The notes under the pieces are model-generated. The model did not search any database. It was not told the DNA's origin and saw nothing but the letters and a program-made list of their open reading frames with translations. Position numbers and translations under genes: made by a program. Of a stretch of DNA of 64,000 bases, positions 16,794-26,011 are shown one piece after another. Positions within the stretch are counted from its first letter, which is position 1. The number at the start of each line of letters is the position of its first letter. The DNA comes from Catenibacillus sp964565805 (lineage in GTDB: Bacteria; Bacillota; Clostridia; Lachnospirales; Lachnospiraceae): contig CAZMGH010000009.1 of the NCBI GenBank assembly GCA_964565805.1, positions 1 through 64,000 of the forward strand, given 5' to 3'.

Positions 16794-16822
16794 ATTCTAC
16801 AGCGATTTTGTGTAAAATGCAA
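16794..16822 (-). promoter_or_regulatory. Promoter of pncB
   Basis: On the minus strand, TTGCAT (16822-16817), a 17-base spacer and TAGAAT (16799-16794), about 40 bases before the start codon. Confidence 0.6.
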
Positions 16823-16906
16823 GATTGTATTCGCTCTTGAGTTAAATAGTTATATAGTAAGCAGCAACTTTTTCCCAGTCTTCTGCAATCTCCTGTATTT
16901 TTCAGA

Positions 16907-16935
16907 TGGACAGAATTTCTGGCTTTGGATATAAT
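16907..16935 (+). promoter_or_regulatory. Promoter of the AraC-GH39 gene
   Basis: TGGACA (16907-16912), 17 bases and TATAAT (16930-16935), 31 bases ahead of the start codon. Confidence 0.7.
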
Positions 16936-16966
16936 TAAGGCACAATAAGGAGAGGTTGTATATAGG

Positions 16967-19375
16967 ATGAATAAATATACAAGAAAAGAAAAAGTCGGGA
17001 TCGAGGTAAAAAATACCTGTCAGGAAAGGGAACACTTTCATCAGGACATAGAATTGCTCTATGTGCTCGAGGGAAGTCTTGAAGTGAAGATCGGGGAAAA
17101 AATCATTGCCATGAAGGCTGAGGATATTTATGTTGTCAACGCCAATAAGCGGCATAGTCTCCAGGGGTCAGAGGACATTTTGTATGCTAAGCTGATGATT
17201 AACTACCAGATGGTCAGTGATATTCTCAACACCATGAATATTATCCTTTGGTGTGATTCCTCAAAAAGCAATGATGAGCGATATGATCAGCTTAGAGGAC
17301 TTTTGAAAAAACTGCTGAACCATTACATTATGGTTGAAGGGAGGACAGCAGATTTTGGCCATATTGCCCTTTGCTATCAGATCCTGGAGCTGTTGTCTGT
17401 TCATTTTCTTGTCCAGACTGCGGACAAGATAAGCATGGATGAAAATGTTCGTTTTGATGACAGAATAGCACAGATAAATAATTATATACATGCCAATTAT
17501 AATCAGCAAATCAGTATGAAAGAACTTTCTTCCAAACTGTTTCTCTCTGACGGATATTTGTCCCGTTTTTTTAAGAAAACTTACGGAATGAGTTTTGCTG
17601 AATATCTCACGAATATACGTTTGTATCATGCGGTGGATGATCTGATCTATACGGATCTTCCTATTACAAGGATTGTCTATGATAATGGATTTTCCAGTGT
17701 AACCATGTTTGATAAAGTATTTAAACAGGCTTATGGAGAGACGCCTTCTGCATTTCGGAGAAAATCATCAGAGAAGCGGGAGACGGAGGATAGAGCCCTG
17801 GACAGGGATGCAGAAATCCGATTGGAGAAGATCCTTACGAACCAGGGTCTTGAGCTGGAGAACGCGGAACCGGGAGATGCGTTAACCGCTAAAGCGTCTG
17901 CGATTACGCGCAAAAGAATGGTTCCGGTCTGGAATCGTATGATAAATATTGGCTCGGCGGAGGATATTCTTCGCGCAGAGATCCGGGAACATATGATTTT
18001 GTTAAAGGAATCTTTGGGAATTGTATATGTACGTTTCTGGAATATATTTTCAAAGGAAATGCTGATTGATTCGGATCAAAGAAGAGATTATAATTTTACC
18101 AGAGTGGATTACGTCCTGGATTTTATCCTTCAGCATGGAATGAAACCTCATATTGAACTTGGCCCCAAACCCAGACGGATCCATAGGACGGTAAGGGATG
18201 CCCTTGTTTATCCGGAGGAAAGAGTTCAGATCCATGAAGGACGGTGGCAGGCAATCCTTGACGCTATGATGCGGCATTGTATCCTGCGATACGGGCAGGC
18301 GGAAATGGAAACGTGGCGGATAGAAGTCTGGCGGGATGAGCGGACGGAGAAAAATAAAGACTCTCTGGAACAGTATTACCGCCTGTTTAATATTGTTTAT
18401 AAAACTGTAAGAAAATACTGCAATTTCCTTGAAGTCGGCGGCTGCGGATTCCGGGGGGATTATGATCAGGAAGCCGACCGGGATATGCTTATAGAGTGGG
18501 CCGGGCAGGAGTGTGTGCCGGATTTTATCTCCATGATGCTTTACGCATATATCCGGGGGGAGGAAAATCAGGACATATTTTCCAGGAGGAGCACGGATAG
18601 TGACGCTCTGATCAAAGGGGTGGAATGGATGAGGACCAGTATGCAGGATGCCGGGCTGCAGGATAAAAAACTATATATTACAGAATGGAATCTGACCATA
18701 TCGGATCGGAACTATATTAATGATACCTGCTTTAAAGGAGCATATGTGGCAAGTAATCTTCTGGGAATGTATGGACTGGCAGATGATGCAGGATATTTTT
18801 CAGGAACGGACAGAATATCCGAATATTTTGATTCGAATCTGCTTCTTCATGGAGGAACCGGGCTGCTGACAAAACATGGGATTATGAAACCTGTGGGCTT
18901 TGCCTTTGAATTTTTCAGCAGATTGTATCATTATCTGATCCATGTTGATCGTTCCTGTATTATTACCACAAACGGTCACGGTTCTTACGGAATACTGTGC
19001 CATAATATGCGGCGGCTGAACTATAACTATTATTTCACAAAGGAGGATGAGATCGAGAAAGAACATCTCTGGAAATATTTTGAAGATGAAAAAATTGTGG
19101 ATTTGGAAATCACACTAACAGATATGGAAGACGGGACGTACCAGATGAAGATGTACCGGGTAAATAAACAGAATGGCAATATTCTTCATATATGGAGGGA
19201 AATGCAGTATACACGGGAATTAGACAGGGAAGATTTAAGATACTTTAAACGGGTATGTGAACCCAGGCTGACCATTGAAAAGCTCCGGTCAGAGGAAGGA
19301 AAGGTATGTACGAAGATCCGAATGTTTTCCAATGAGATCATTTATATTAATATGCAAAAAATATATGAGGATTAG
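16967..19375 (+). CDS. AraC-family regulator fused to a GH39-like domain
   Basis: An 802-residue cytoplasmic transcription factor. Residues about 15-85 form a cupin (HFHQDIELLYVLEGSLEVKIGEK), about 172-275 the double HTH of AraC proteins (MKELSSKLFLSDGYLSRFFKK, ITRIVYDNGFSSVTMFDKVFK). After a charged linker, about 320-800 resembles a GH39 beta-xylosidase barrel: VYVRFWNIFSK, WRIEVWRDE and KLYITEWN. The presumed nucleophile E573 is kept, but the usual W-N-E-P acid/base motif reads W455-R-D-E, so hydrolysis is probably impaired and the domain may bind a glycoside as inducer. No signal peptide. It precedes, in the same direction, the putative C-glycoside operon, of which it is the likely regulator. 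Confidence 0.88.
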   Translation: MNKYTRKEKVGIEVKNTCQEREHFHQDIELLYVLEGSLEVKIGEKIIAMKAEDIYVVNANKRHSLQGSEDILYAKLMINYQMVSDILNTMNIILWCDSSKSNDERYDQLRGLLKKLLNHYIMVEGRTADFGHIALCYQILELLSVHFLVQTADKISMDENVRFDDRIAQINNYIHANYNQQISMKELSSKLFLSDGYLSRFFKKTYGMSFAEYLTNIRLYHAVDDLIYTDLPITRIVYDNGFSSVTMFDKVFKQAYGETPSAFRRKSSEKRETEDRALDRDAEIRLEKILTNQGLELENAEPGDALTAKASAITRKRMVPVWNRMINIGSAEDILRAEIREHMILLKESLGIVYVRFWNIFSKEMLIDSDQRRDYNFTRVDYVLDFILQHGMKPHIELGPKPRRIHRTVRDALVYPEERVQIHEGRWQAILDAMMRHCILRYGQAEMETWRIEVWRDERTEKNKDSLEQYYRLFNIVYKTVRKYCNFLEVGGCGFRGDYDQEADRDMLIEWAGQECVPDFISMMLYAYIRGEENQDIFSRRSTDSDALIKGVEWMRTSMQDAGLQDKKLYITEWNLTISDRNYINDTCFKGAYVASNLLGMYGLADDAGYFSGTDRISEYFDSNLLLHGGTGLLTKHGIMKPVGFAFEFFSRLYHYLIHVDRSCIITTNGHGSYGILCHNMRRLNYNYYFTKEDEIEKEHLWKYFEDEKIVDLEITLTDMEDGTYQMKMYRVNKQNGNILHIWREMQYTRELDREDLRYFKRVCEPRLTIEKLRSEEGKVCTKIRMFSNEIIYINMQKIYED

Positions 19376-19425
19376 GCGCCGCTGCTCACCTGGAAAACAG
19401 CGGCTATAAGGCGGCAAGAATAGCA

Positions 19426-19468
19426 GGAGGTCAAAATATCATGAATGGTTTTTGACCTCTTTTTTTTG
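19426..19468 (+). terminator. Intrinsic terminator after the AraC-GH39 gene
   Basis: GAGGTCAAAA (19427-19436) and TTTTGACCTC (19450-19459), followed by eight or more T. It separates the regulator from the operon downstream. Confidence 0.88.
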
Positions 19469-19480
19469 TGTGTTGATTTT

Positions 19481-19556
19481 TACATCAAAAATGTCATTTT
19501 TGGATGATTAAAGGGGAGGAATAGGGGAAGTGCTTATTCCGTCTTTGAATTATAAT
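19481..19556 (+). promoter_or_regulatory. Candidate promoter region of the putative C-glycoside operon
   Basis: A perfect TATAAT (19551-19556) lies 79 bases before the first gene but has no recognisable -35 box, as expected for a promoter requiring an activator. About 50-70 bases upstream is a short inverted repeat, ACAT-CAAAA-ATGT (about 19481-19493). Binding of the AraC protein here is an inference. Confidence 0.4.
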
Positions 19557-19634
19557 AATTTCAGATTGAAACCAACGTAACAGCTCAGCAGGCGGAGCAT
19601 TTACTGGTTTTAAAGAAGGGAGACAGGATATGGC

Positions 19635-20681
19635 ATGAAAATAAAGCTGGGCATTATCGGATTCGGAGGAATGGGAAAATGGCATGCAAAAAACGCGCCC
19701 AGAGCAGGGGTTGAAATCGCAGCGGTCTGCGATATTGACGAAGAGAAGCAGAAGGAAGCCCTGGAGATGGGATATAAGCGCTATAAATCAGCGGATGAAC
19801 TGCTTCAGGATCCGGAGATAAATACTGTGATTCTCACAGTTCCGAACCATTTACATAAAGAAATGTGCATTAAGGCGGCAGAAGCCGGAAAAAACGTGAT
19901 CACAGAAAAACCTGCCGCAATGAACGTTCAGGAATTGGATGAGATGGAAGCAGCATGCAAAAAGGCAGGGGTATTTTTTACATCCCACCAAAACAGAAGG
20001 TGGGATAAGGATATGTTGATCGTAAAAAAAGCATATGATGAAGGACTTCTGGGCAATATTTTTACGATCGAATCAAAACTTCATTCTGGAAACGGATATA
20101 TGCATGAATGGCATATTTATAAAAAATACGGCGGAGGAATGATGTATGACTGGGGAGTGCATCTGATCGACCAGATTCTTTTTATGATGCCGGGCGCTAA
20201 GATCAAATCTATTTATGCGGATATTAAAAATGTGCTTCATGAGGAAGTGGATGATTATTTTAAGATCATCCTTAAAATGGATAAGGGCATAACCGCTCAT
20301 ATTGAGCTTTCTACCTATATCCTTGAATATCAGCCCCGATGGCTTGCGGCAGGAGATAAGGGAACCTTGATCGTAAAAAGCTTCGGATGCGATGGCAGCA
20401 TTTACAGAACAGGAAAGATGCTGGAAAAGCTTCCGCCTCAGATTACAGAAACAGAAGCGGGACCTACACGGCAGTTTGCTCCTGTTCCCCCGGGAGGAAT
20501 CGTAACAGAGCCTTTACCTCATATTGAGACTGACTGGGTAGAGTTTTATAGGAATGTGGGCGATGTGCTTAATGGAAGAGGAGAATCAAAGATCAAGATT
20601 TCAGAAATACGCCGGGTATTGTCAGTGATGGAAGCGGCATGGAAATCTTCAGAAACCGGAGAGGCTGTTTTGTTTGAATAA
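19635..20681 (+). CDS. Gfo/Idh/MocA-family sugar oxidoreductase 1
   Basis: NAD(P)-dependent dehydrogenase of 348 residues, first gene of the operon. The Rossmann dinucleotide motif is GFGGMGKWHA (9-18), the catalytic-lysine motif EKP is at 91-93 (K92), and D172-x3-H176-x2-D179 (YDWGVHLIDQ) matches the active-site G-x-H-x2-D pattern. In characterised C-glycoside systems a member of this family (DgpA) oxidises the sugar 3-hydroxyl to a ketone, acidifying the neighbouring position before cleavage; either this protein or the next one could do that here. The other might reduce the released 3-keto sugar. Confidence 0.9.
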   Translation: MKIKLGIIGFGGMGKWHAKNAPRAGVEIAAVCDIDEEKQKEALEMGYKRYKSADELLQDPEINTVILTVPNHLHKEMCIKAAEAGKNVITEKPAAMNVQELDEMEAACKKAGVFFTSHQNRRWDKDMLIVKKAYDEGLLGNIFTIESKLHSGNGYMHEWHIYKKYGGGMMYDWGVHLIDQILFMMPGAKIKSIYADIKNVLHEEVDDYFKIILKMDKGITAHIELSTYILEYQPRWLAAGDKGTLIVKSFGCDGSIYRTGKMLEKLPPQITETEAGPTRQFAPVPPGGIVTEPLPHIETDWVEFYRNVGDVLNGRGESKIKISEIRRVLSVMEAAWKSSETGEAVLFE

Positions 20682-20710
20682 TTTGAATGAGAAACAGGAG
20701 GAAAATCAAA

Positions 20711-21814
20711 ATGGAAAGACTTAAAGTAGCAGTTATTGGATGCGGAGGAATCGCGAATCAGAAACACTTTCCTGCTTTAAAGAACAATGGGGATCTTAAT
20801 GAAATCGTGGCTTTCTGCGATATTATTGAAGAACGGGCAGTTAAGGCCGCGAAGGAATTTGGCGTACCTGACGCAAAGGTGTATACAGATTACCGGGAGC
20901 TTTTGAAAGATCCTAAAATCGATGTTGTACATATTTGTACGCCGAATGTGTCTCACAGCGCTATTGCTATTGCGGCTTTTGAGGCGAAAAAACATGTATA
21001 CTGTGAAAAACCTATGTCCCACAGTACAGAAGAAGCAGAAAAGATGGTTGAGGCATGGAAGAAATCAGGAAAGCAGTTTACAGTGGGCTATCAGAACCGG
21101 TTCCGTCCGGAAGTCCAGAATCTTCACGCTGCCTGTGAAAAAGGAGATCTTGGAGATATTTATTATGGAAAAGCCCATGCAGTCCGCAGAAGAGGCGTAC
21201 CTACGTGGGGCGTATTTATGGACAAAGAAGCACAGGGAGGCGGTCCCTTGATTGATATTGGAACCCATGCTCTTGATATTACTCTGTGGTGCATGAATAA
21301 TTATGACGTTGACAGTGTGACAGGATCTGTATTTTATAAACTGGGAGGACTTCAGCAGGCTACAGAAGGCAATCTGTTCGGTCCATGGGATCCTAAATCT
21401 TATGAAGTAGAAGATTCCGCCATGGGATATATTAAAATGAAAAATGGCGCGGCCATCGCCTTGGAAGCAAGCTGGGCTTTGAATATGTTAGAGTCCAGAG
21501 AAGCTTCGACAACTCTTTGCGGAACAGAGGCAGGCGCTGAGATACACTCAGGCATGAGTTATCAAAATAATGAACTGATCTATAACAGAGGAAGAAATAA
21601 TCAGCTTATGCAAGAGACTCTTTCAGCGGTAGGCGGAGTCGCTTACTTTGGCGGAGGCGGCGGAGAAGAAGGAACCATGGACTGCCGCCAGTGGCTGGAA
21701 GCGGTTATAAATAATACGGAGCCTCTTGTGAAACCGGAAGAAGCCCTTACAGTGACAAAAATTCTTGACGCGATCTATAAATCAGCGAAAGAAAATAAAG
21801 AGATTAAATTCTAA
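20711..21814 (+). CDS. Gfo/Idh/MocA-family sugar oxidoreductase 2
   Basis: A 367-residue oxidoreductase of the same superfamily as its upstream neighbour but clearly a different subfamily: GCGGIANQKHF (10-20), CEKPMSH with K100, and IDIGTHALDITLW with D182, H186 and D189. It has a longer C-terminal half with VEDSAMGYIKMKNGAAIALEASW, typical of the larger group to which DgpA of the puerarin pathway belongs as I recall it. The start was moved to 20711, which is preceded by ACAGGAGG; the ATG eight codons earlier lies before that site. It is 29 bases after the first oxidoreductase and 19 bases before the DUF6379 gene, so clearly co-transcribed. Confidence 0.9.
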   Translation: MERLKVAVIGCGGIANQKHFPALKNNGDLNEIVAFCDIIEERAVKAAKEFGVPDAKVYTDYRELLKDPKIDVVHICTPNVSHSAIAIAAFEAKKHVYCEKPMSHSTEEAEKMVEAWKKSGKQFTVGYQNRFRPEVQNLHAACEKGDLGDIYYGKAHAVRRRGVPTWGVFMDKEAQGGGPLIDIGTHALDITLWCMNNYDVDSVTGSVFYKLGGLQQATEGNLFGPWDPKSYEVEDSAMGYIKMKNGAAIALEASWALNMLESREASTTLCGTEAGAEIHSGMSYQNNELIYNRGRNNQLMQETLSAVGGVAYFGGGGGEEGTMDCRQWLEAVINNTEPLVKPEEALTVTKILDAIYKSAKENKEIKF

Positions 21815-21833
21815 CAGGGGGGAGGCATGATCC

Positions 21834-22265
21834 ATGGCTTTTGCAATGAGAATTAATTTTGTCGATGTAGTGTGTGATGACAGCATGAAAAATATGTTCG
21901 CAAATGGAAGGAAGATCGGATACCAGTTTGACATCCGGCTGAGTTATTACAGAGGACACTTCCTTTCTGTGATCGATGCGTTTGGAGTGAAACTGGACGG
22001 GGAACAGGTTCCCCTGCAGGATATAAAATTCTGCCTCCACGGAAAGGAATTTGGCGTTAGTCAGCTCCATGATCTTGTTTCAGAGTTTTGGGGAATCACT
22101 GAACCGGCAACGATCAAGATCTTCAAAAACGGCGGGATACCTGCAGGAGAACACCTGGTGGATGTAAAGCTCATGTTCCACTCCCCATATATGCCCATCA
22201 GCGACACAGAGTATATGCCGATTGATGGATGCGGAAGCAAAACGCTTACGCTGGCAGAGTTTTAA
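21834..22265 (+). CDS. DUF6379 protein, probable C-glycoside deglycosidase beta subunit
   Basis: A small (143-residue) beta-rich protein of the DUF6379 family, to which the beta subunits of C-glycoside deglycosidases (DgpB, CarB, DfgB type) belong. Recognisable features are the N-terminal INFVDVVCDDSMKN, the IGYQFDIRLSYYRGHFLS core, the VKLDGEQVP segment, the MFHSPYMPI loop and a Lys-Thr-Leu-Thr-Leu tail. In known enzymes this subunit packs on the TIM-barrel alpha subunit and completes the active site. The gene is immediately followed (20 bases) by that partner. A very strong GGGGGGAGG site precedes the start. Confidence 0.8.
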   Translation: MAFAMRINFVDVVCDDSMKNMFANGRKIGYQFDIRLSYYRGHFLSVIDAFGVKLDGEQVPLQDIKFCLHGKEFGVSQLHDLVSEFWGITEPATIKIFKNGGIPAGEHLVDVKLMFHSPYMPISDTEYMPIDGCGSKTLTLAEF

Positions 22266-22285
22266 AAGATAGGAGGGATGATCAA

Positions 22286-23263
22286 ATGAGCGAGATTAAA
22301 TTAGGAATCACATTATATTGTTTTACTCGGGAATACTGCAGGGGGGATATGACTCTTGAGGACTGTATTCGAAAAGCAAAGGAAGTCGGAGCTCAGGGAT
22401 ATGAGATCGTTGCCACCCAGATGATACCTTCTTATCCCTATGTGAGCGATAAGTTTCTTGGCGAGATTAAAGCAATATCGCAATATTATGATATTGAGCC
22501 GGTTTGTTACTCCGCAAATATGGATCGGGGAATGAGAGGAGACAGAAATCTTACGGAAGACGAAATGCTTCAGATGGCTATCAATGATGTGAAGAGCGCG
22601 AATAAGATGGGATGCAAAGTCATGCGTGAACAGTTCCTTTTAAGCCCGAAAGCGCTGGTTAAGCTGGCGCCTTACGCGGAAGCCTATGACGTAAAGGTGG
22701 GAATCGAAATTCATAATCCGGAAACTCCCAACACGCCCATTATGAGAGAATATCTGGAAAAGATCGTGGCATCCGGATCAAAATATATCGGGTTTGTGCC
22801 AGATTTCGGCCTTTTCGCTACGGCGCCGAATAAGCCTCACTGGGATGAAGCCCTTGCGGCCGGCGTGCCGGTTGAACTTCTGGAAATGGCGAAAGACATG
22901 CGTCTCAATGATGTATCTCAGGAGGAGGCAGTACAGAAGCTTGCGGCAGCAGGAGCTACAGGACCGGCATTTGCCGCGCTTCAGGGCATGTACGGGTTTG
23001 TTCAGTTCAAAAAGGACTGTAAAAAAGAACTGGAGGGACTTAAAGAAATCATGCCGTACTGTTCCCATATGCATGGAAAATGCCATTATATCAGCGAGGA
23101 TCTGAAAGAGGCCAGTATCCCTTATGATGAAATACTTCCGGTCATCCAGGCATCGGATTATAAAGGATATATTGTAACAGAGTATGAGGATCATGCTTCC
23201 GGACGGGCGGAAATCATGACAAGAAGGCATGTGGCGATGATGAAAAAGATACTCGGTCAATGA
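22286..23263 (+). CDS. TIM-barrel protein, probable C-glycoside deglycosidase alpha subunit
   Basis: A 325-residue sugar phosphate isomerase/epimerase-like (xylose isomerase-type) TIM barrel. Candidate metal ligands are E141 (GIEIHNPE), D173 (FVPDFG), H261 or H263 (SHMHGKCHY) and E299 or E301 (VTEYEDH), the Glu-Asp-His-Glu set of this superfamily. In the DgpC/CarC/DfgA enzymes a divalent metal at this site helps cleave the C-C bond of a 3-keto C-glycoside. Assignment rests on the fold plus the adjacent DUF6379 partner and oxidoreductases; a lyase acting on O-linked 3-keto glycosides is the main alternative. Start at 22286 chosen for its GGAGGG site; the longer frame runs back into the previous gene. 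Confidence 0.75.
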   Translation: MSEIKLGITLYCFTREYCRGDMTLEDCIRKAKEVGAQGYEIVATQMIPSYPYVSDKFLGEIKAISQYYDIEPVCYSANMDRGMRGDRNLTEDEMLQMAINDVKSANKMGCKVMREQFLLSPKALVKLAPYAEAYDVKVGIEIHNPETPNTPIMREYLEKIVASGSKYIGFVPDFGLFATAPNKPHWDEALAAGVPVELLEMAKDMRLNDVSQEEAVQKLAAAGATGPAFAALQGMYGFVQFKKDCKKELEGLKEIMPYCSHMHGKCHYISEDLKEASIPYDEILPVIQASDYKGYIVTEYEDHASGRAEIMTRRHVAMMKKILGQ

Positions 23264-23276
23264 AAAGGAGACGAGG

Positions 23277-24260
23277 ATGAAAGTACTGGGAATTTCGTTT
23301 GGAAAAAAGAACGCAAATACAGATATTCTTGTAAAGGAAGCTCTGTATGGCGCTAAGGCAGCGATGCCTTAGGCAGAGGTAGAGTTTGTAAACACAGTGA
23401 ATATGAATATCGGGAGATGCCGTGGATGCGGCGCATGTTCCGGACTGCTTGAAAAAGGGAAAGATAATATTTGTGTTTTTAAAGATGATTTTCAGACTTT
23501 GGAAGACAAGGTGCGGGAAGCGGATGCGATTATTTTAGGAGCTCCGGTATATGTTCTGCAGCCGGTAGGCCAGTTTAAGGATTTTGTGGACAGGTTCTCC
23601 TGCCGACATGACTATTCGGCGATCACCTGGGTTTTAGATAAACGACGGACAGGTGAGCTGCCTGGAAATGCTGAGGATTTCCCAATGGAACGGTTAAAGA
23701 AGCGGACCGTGTCTTATATTTCCGTTGGAGGCGCTATAACGCCAAACTGGACATCTATGGGAACGGCCACGCTCCATCTATTCGGGTTCCCTCCAATGAT
23801 GAAGGTTATGGGCAATTATAATGCATACGCAATGGGCCATATTGCGAATCCCCTTTTAGATGACAAGCTTATTTCTGATATGCATGAAATGGGACGGCGG
23901 ACAGCGCTTGGCTTAGAGGATGATTCCGTTGAGTTTTTTTTGCCGGAGGGTCGGCCGGAAGGCGTCTGCCCGGTGTGCCATCAGAGTCTTCTTACCATTT
24001 TGCCGGGGACAACAAAGGTCGAATGTCCGATTTGCGGGATTGAAGGGAAATTATCCATGGAAGACGGGGCAGTAAAGGTTGAATTTCCAGAGACGCAGCA
24101 GAAACGTGCCAGAGGCACTTTTGCGGGACTGCGGGAGCATACCGAAGAAATCCAGGGCTTTGGCGCGGTCTGTATGCCAAAAATCATGGCGAATAAAGAA
24201 CGTCTTGATCAATTGATGGCGGAAAGAATAAAGAATTTTGATGAAACGATCAACAAATAG
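23277..24260 (+). pseudogene. Flavodoxin-like NAD(P)H-dependent reductase with an internal amber codon
   Basis: A flavodoxin-family/FMN-reductase frame of 328 codons with AGGAGACGAGG before ATG 23277. The N-terminus (MKVLGISFGKKNANTDILVKE) is the usual FMN phosphate-binding segment, but codon 32 is TAG (23370-23372), exactly where relatives would have a sense codon in the 'AxxEFVNTVNMNIGRCRGCGAC' stretch. The frame then stays open for 296 codons, including the Cys motif CRGCGAC, GAPVYVLQPVGQFKDFVDR and a C-terminal zinc-ribbon-like CPVC/CPIC. Restart at GTG 23397 would lack the FMN loop. A recent nonsense mutation is most likely; suppression cannot be excluded. It sits within the operon, perhaps once reducing an aglycone or supplying redox cofactor. 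Confidence 0.8.
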
Positions 24261-24304
24261 GCAGTTAGCCGAAATTTCATTTAAAAGGTTAGGAGGAAAA
24301 AAGG

Positions 24305-25939
24305 ATGAAATTTAAAAGACTGATAACGGCGTTTCTCGCCGGAGCGATGCTGGTGACCATAGCAGCCTGCGGAGGAAGCGGTGAGACAGCCCAAACTTCT
24401 AATGCAGCCGCAGATTCTGGAGCGGATACAAGCGCGGAAAATATCGAGCAGGCGATGGATGAGATTTTGCAGCCAAACCAGGAAACCGGAAACACGGAAA
24501 AAACCGATGAAACTTTGGTCATTGCAGTGGATAGCGAACCTGCGACGTTGTGGCATCCCGCTACAGAGGGAGGAATGTCCACCACTGAAGAACAGTATGT
24601 AAGCATAGCGCTTCTTGACCGGTTAGTCCAGGTGGATTCTGAAACAGACGAAGTGATGCCTATGCTTGCTGAGTCGTGGGAGTGGGTGGATGATACCCAT
24701 CTGAAATTTACAATCCGTGATGGCGTAACGACCGCATCCGGCGCCACATTAACAGCAGACGATGTTGTGTATACGGTAAATATCTGGAAAACAAACTGTT
24801 CCACGAATGATACGGGCAAATATATCGTTGACGCGGTTGCTGAAGGCAATACGGTGACCATCGAGTATAATGCAGTAGCGCCGGATATTTTAAGAATGAT
24901 GGCATGGGGAAATTATGGTATTGTTTCCCAGGCAGACGTGGAAGCTGTGGGAGGGCTGGAAAATGTCCGCACCAACCCTCTTGTAGGTACAGGGAAATAC
25001 CGTTTCAAAGAGTGGAAGAGCGGGGAGTATATTGTTCTTGAAAGAAACGAAGACTACTGGGATTCAGACTATGTTGGATACTTTAAAGAAATCCGGTTGG
25101 TCTTTGTAGGAGATTCCGCTTCCCGCTCCGCAGCCGTAGAAGCCGGGGATGCCCAGGTTGCTGTTAATATGCCTGTAAACCAGGCTGCGGCAAAGGCTGG
25201 CCAGTTAAGAACATACATCTACTCTTATGGTCAGGAGATGCACCTTTGGTACAACATGGCAGATGGCCGGGCAACGGCTGATGAGAACGTGCGTAAGGCC
25301 ATTGATCTGGCTTTGGATTTTGACGCTATCGCCGCGGTAGGTACTGCAGGCTATGGTTCTCCATCGCTCTCTTATGTAAGTGAAGACGCAAGCTATTACA
25401 CGGCGAATTACACGGGTGAAGAGAGGGCCGTAGATCTTGAGACGGCGAGAGCCCTTCTTGAAGAGGCCGGTATTACAGAACTTACTATTGATGCCATCGG
25501 CCTTCAGGAACATGAAGATGTGATCACCGTGATCCAGGGAAATCTTGCCCAGATTGGGATTACTGTAAATCCGGTCATTTCAGATACAAGTACATATGTT
25601 AATGCAGCGTTGAATGAAAAAGATTATGACCTTAGCCTTGTAGGTGATGATCTTACGGACAGAACGCCTCAGCTGTGTCAGTTCTGGACCGGCGGCATGG
25701 TCATCGGCGGCCCCAATACGACGTTGGACGCGCTGGTTGAGCTGGGAACTGCATTGATGGAAGAAACAGATGAGACGAAGCTTTCTGAAAGGGCTGCGGC
25801 CATCGATGCCTATAACAAAGAGTATACCATTTGCTCAAATCTCTATTCACAATTAGTGGCTGCGGTTACAGCACAGGATATTAAGGGATATTCTTCAAGA
25901 GAGAGAGGCTATGTTGACATTACGGCGTTTTATAAATAA
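24305..25939 (+). CDS. ABC transporter solute-binding lipoprotein, family 5
   Basis: Extracellular substrate-binding protein of 544 residues. A lipoprotein signal with lipobox TIAAC (cysteine 22) is followed by an acidic linker and the SBP_bac_5 fold (LAESWEWVDDTHLKFTIRDGVTTASG, NPLVGTGKYRFKEWKSGEYIVLERNEDYW). The family binds peptides, nickel and also oligosaccharides and glycosides; because it opens the transporter half of a glycoside operon, a glycoside ligand is the best guess. AGGAGGAAAAAAGG precedes the start. There is a 44-base gap after the reductase gene. Confidence 0.93.
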   Translation: MKFKRLITAFLAGAMLVTIAACGGSGETAQTSNAAADSGADTSAENIEQAMDEILQPNQETGNTEKTDETLVIAVDSEPATLWHPATEGGMSTTEEQYVSIALLDRLVQVDSETDEVMPMLAESWEWVDDTHLKFTIRDGVTTASGATLTADDVVYTVNIWKTNCSTNDTGKYIVDAVAEGNTVTIEYNAVAPDILRMMAWGNYGIVSQADVEAVGGLENVRTNPLVGTGKYRFKEWKSGEYIVLERNEDYWDSDYVGYFKEIRLVFVGDSASRSAAVEAGDAQVAVNMPVNQAAAKAGQLRTYIYSYGQEMHLWYNMADGRATADENVRKAIDLALDFDAIAAVGTAGYGSPSLSYVSEDASYYTANYTGEERAVDLETARALLEEAGITELTIDAIGLQEHEDVITVIQGNLAQIGITVNPVISDTSTYVNAALNEKDYDLSLVGDDLTDRTPQLCQFWTGGMVIGGPNTTLDALVELGTALMEETDETKLSERAAAIDAYNKEYTICSNLYSQLVAAVTAQDIKGYSSRERGYVDITAFYK

Positions 25940-26011
25940 GAAATGTTAAGGTTTGAATCAGCTGCCTGGAGGATTATATTTTCCAGGCAGCATTTATAGG
26001 AGAGATAAGGT

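Noticed and set aside
23370..23372. TAG as a pyrrolysine codon in the flavin reductase
   Set aside because: Nothing in the window suggests pyrrolysine machinery and the family is not known to use it; a nonsense mutation is simpler.
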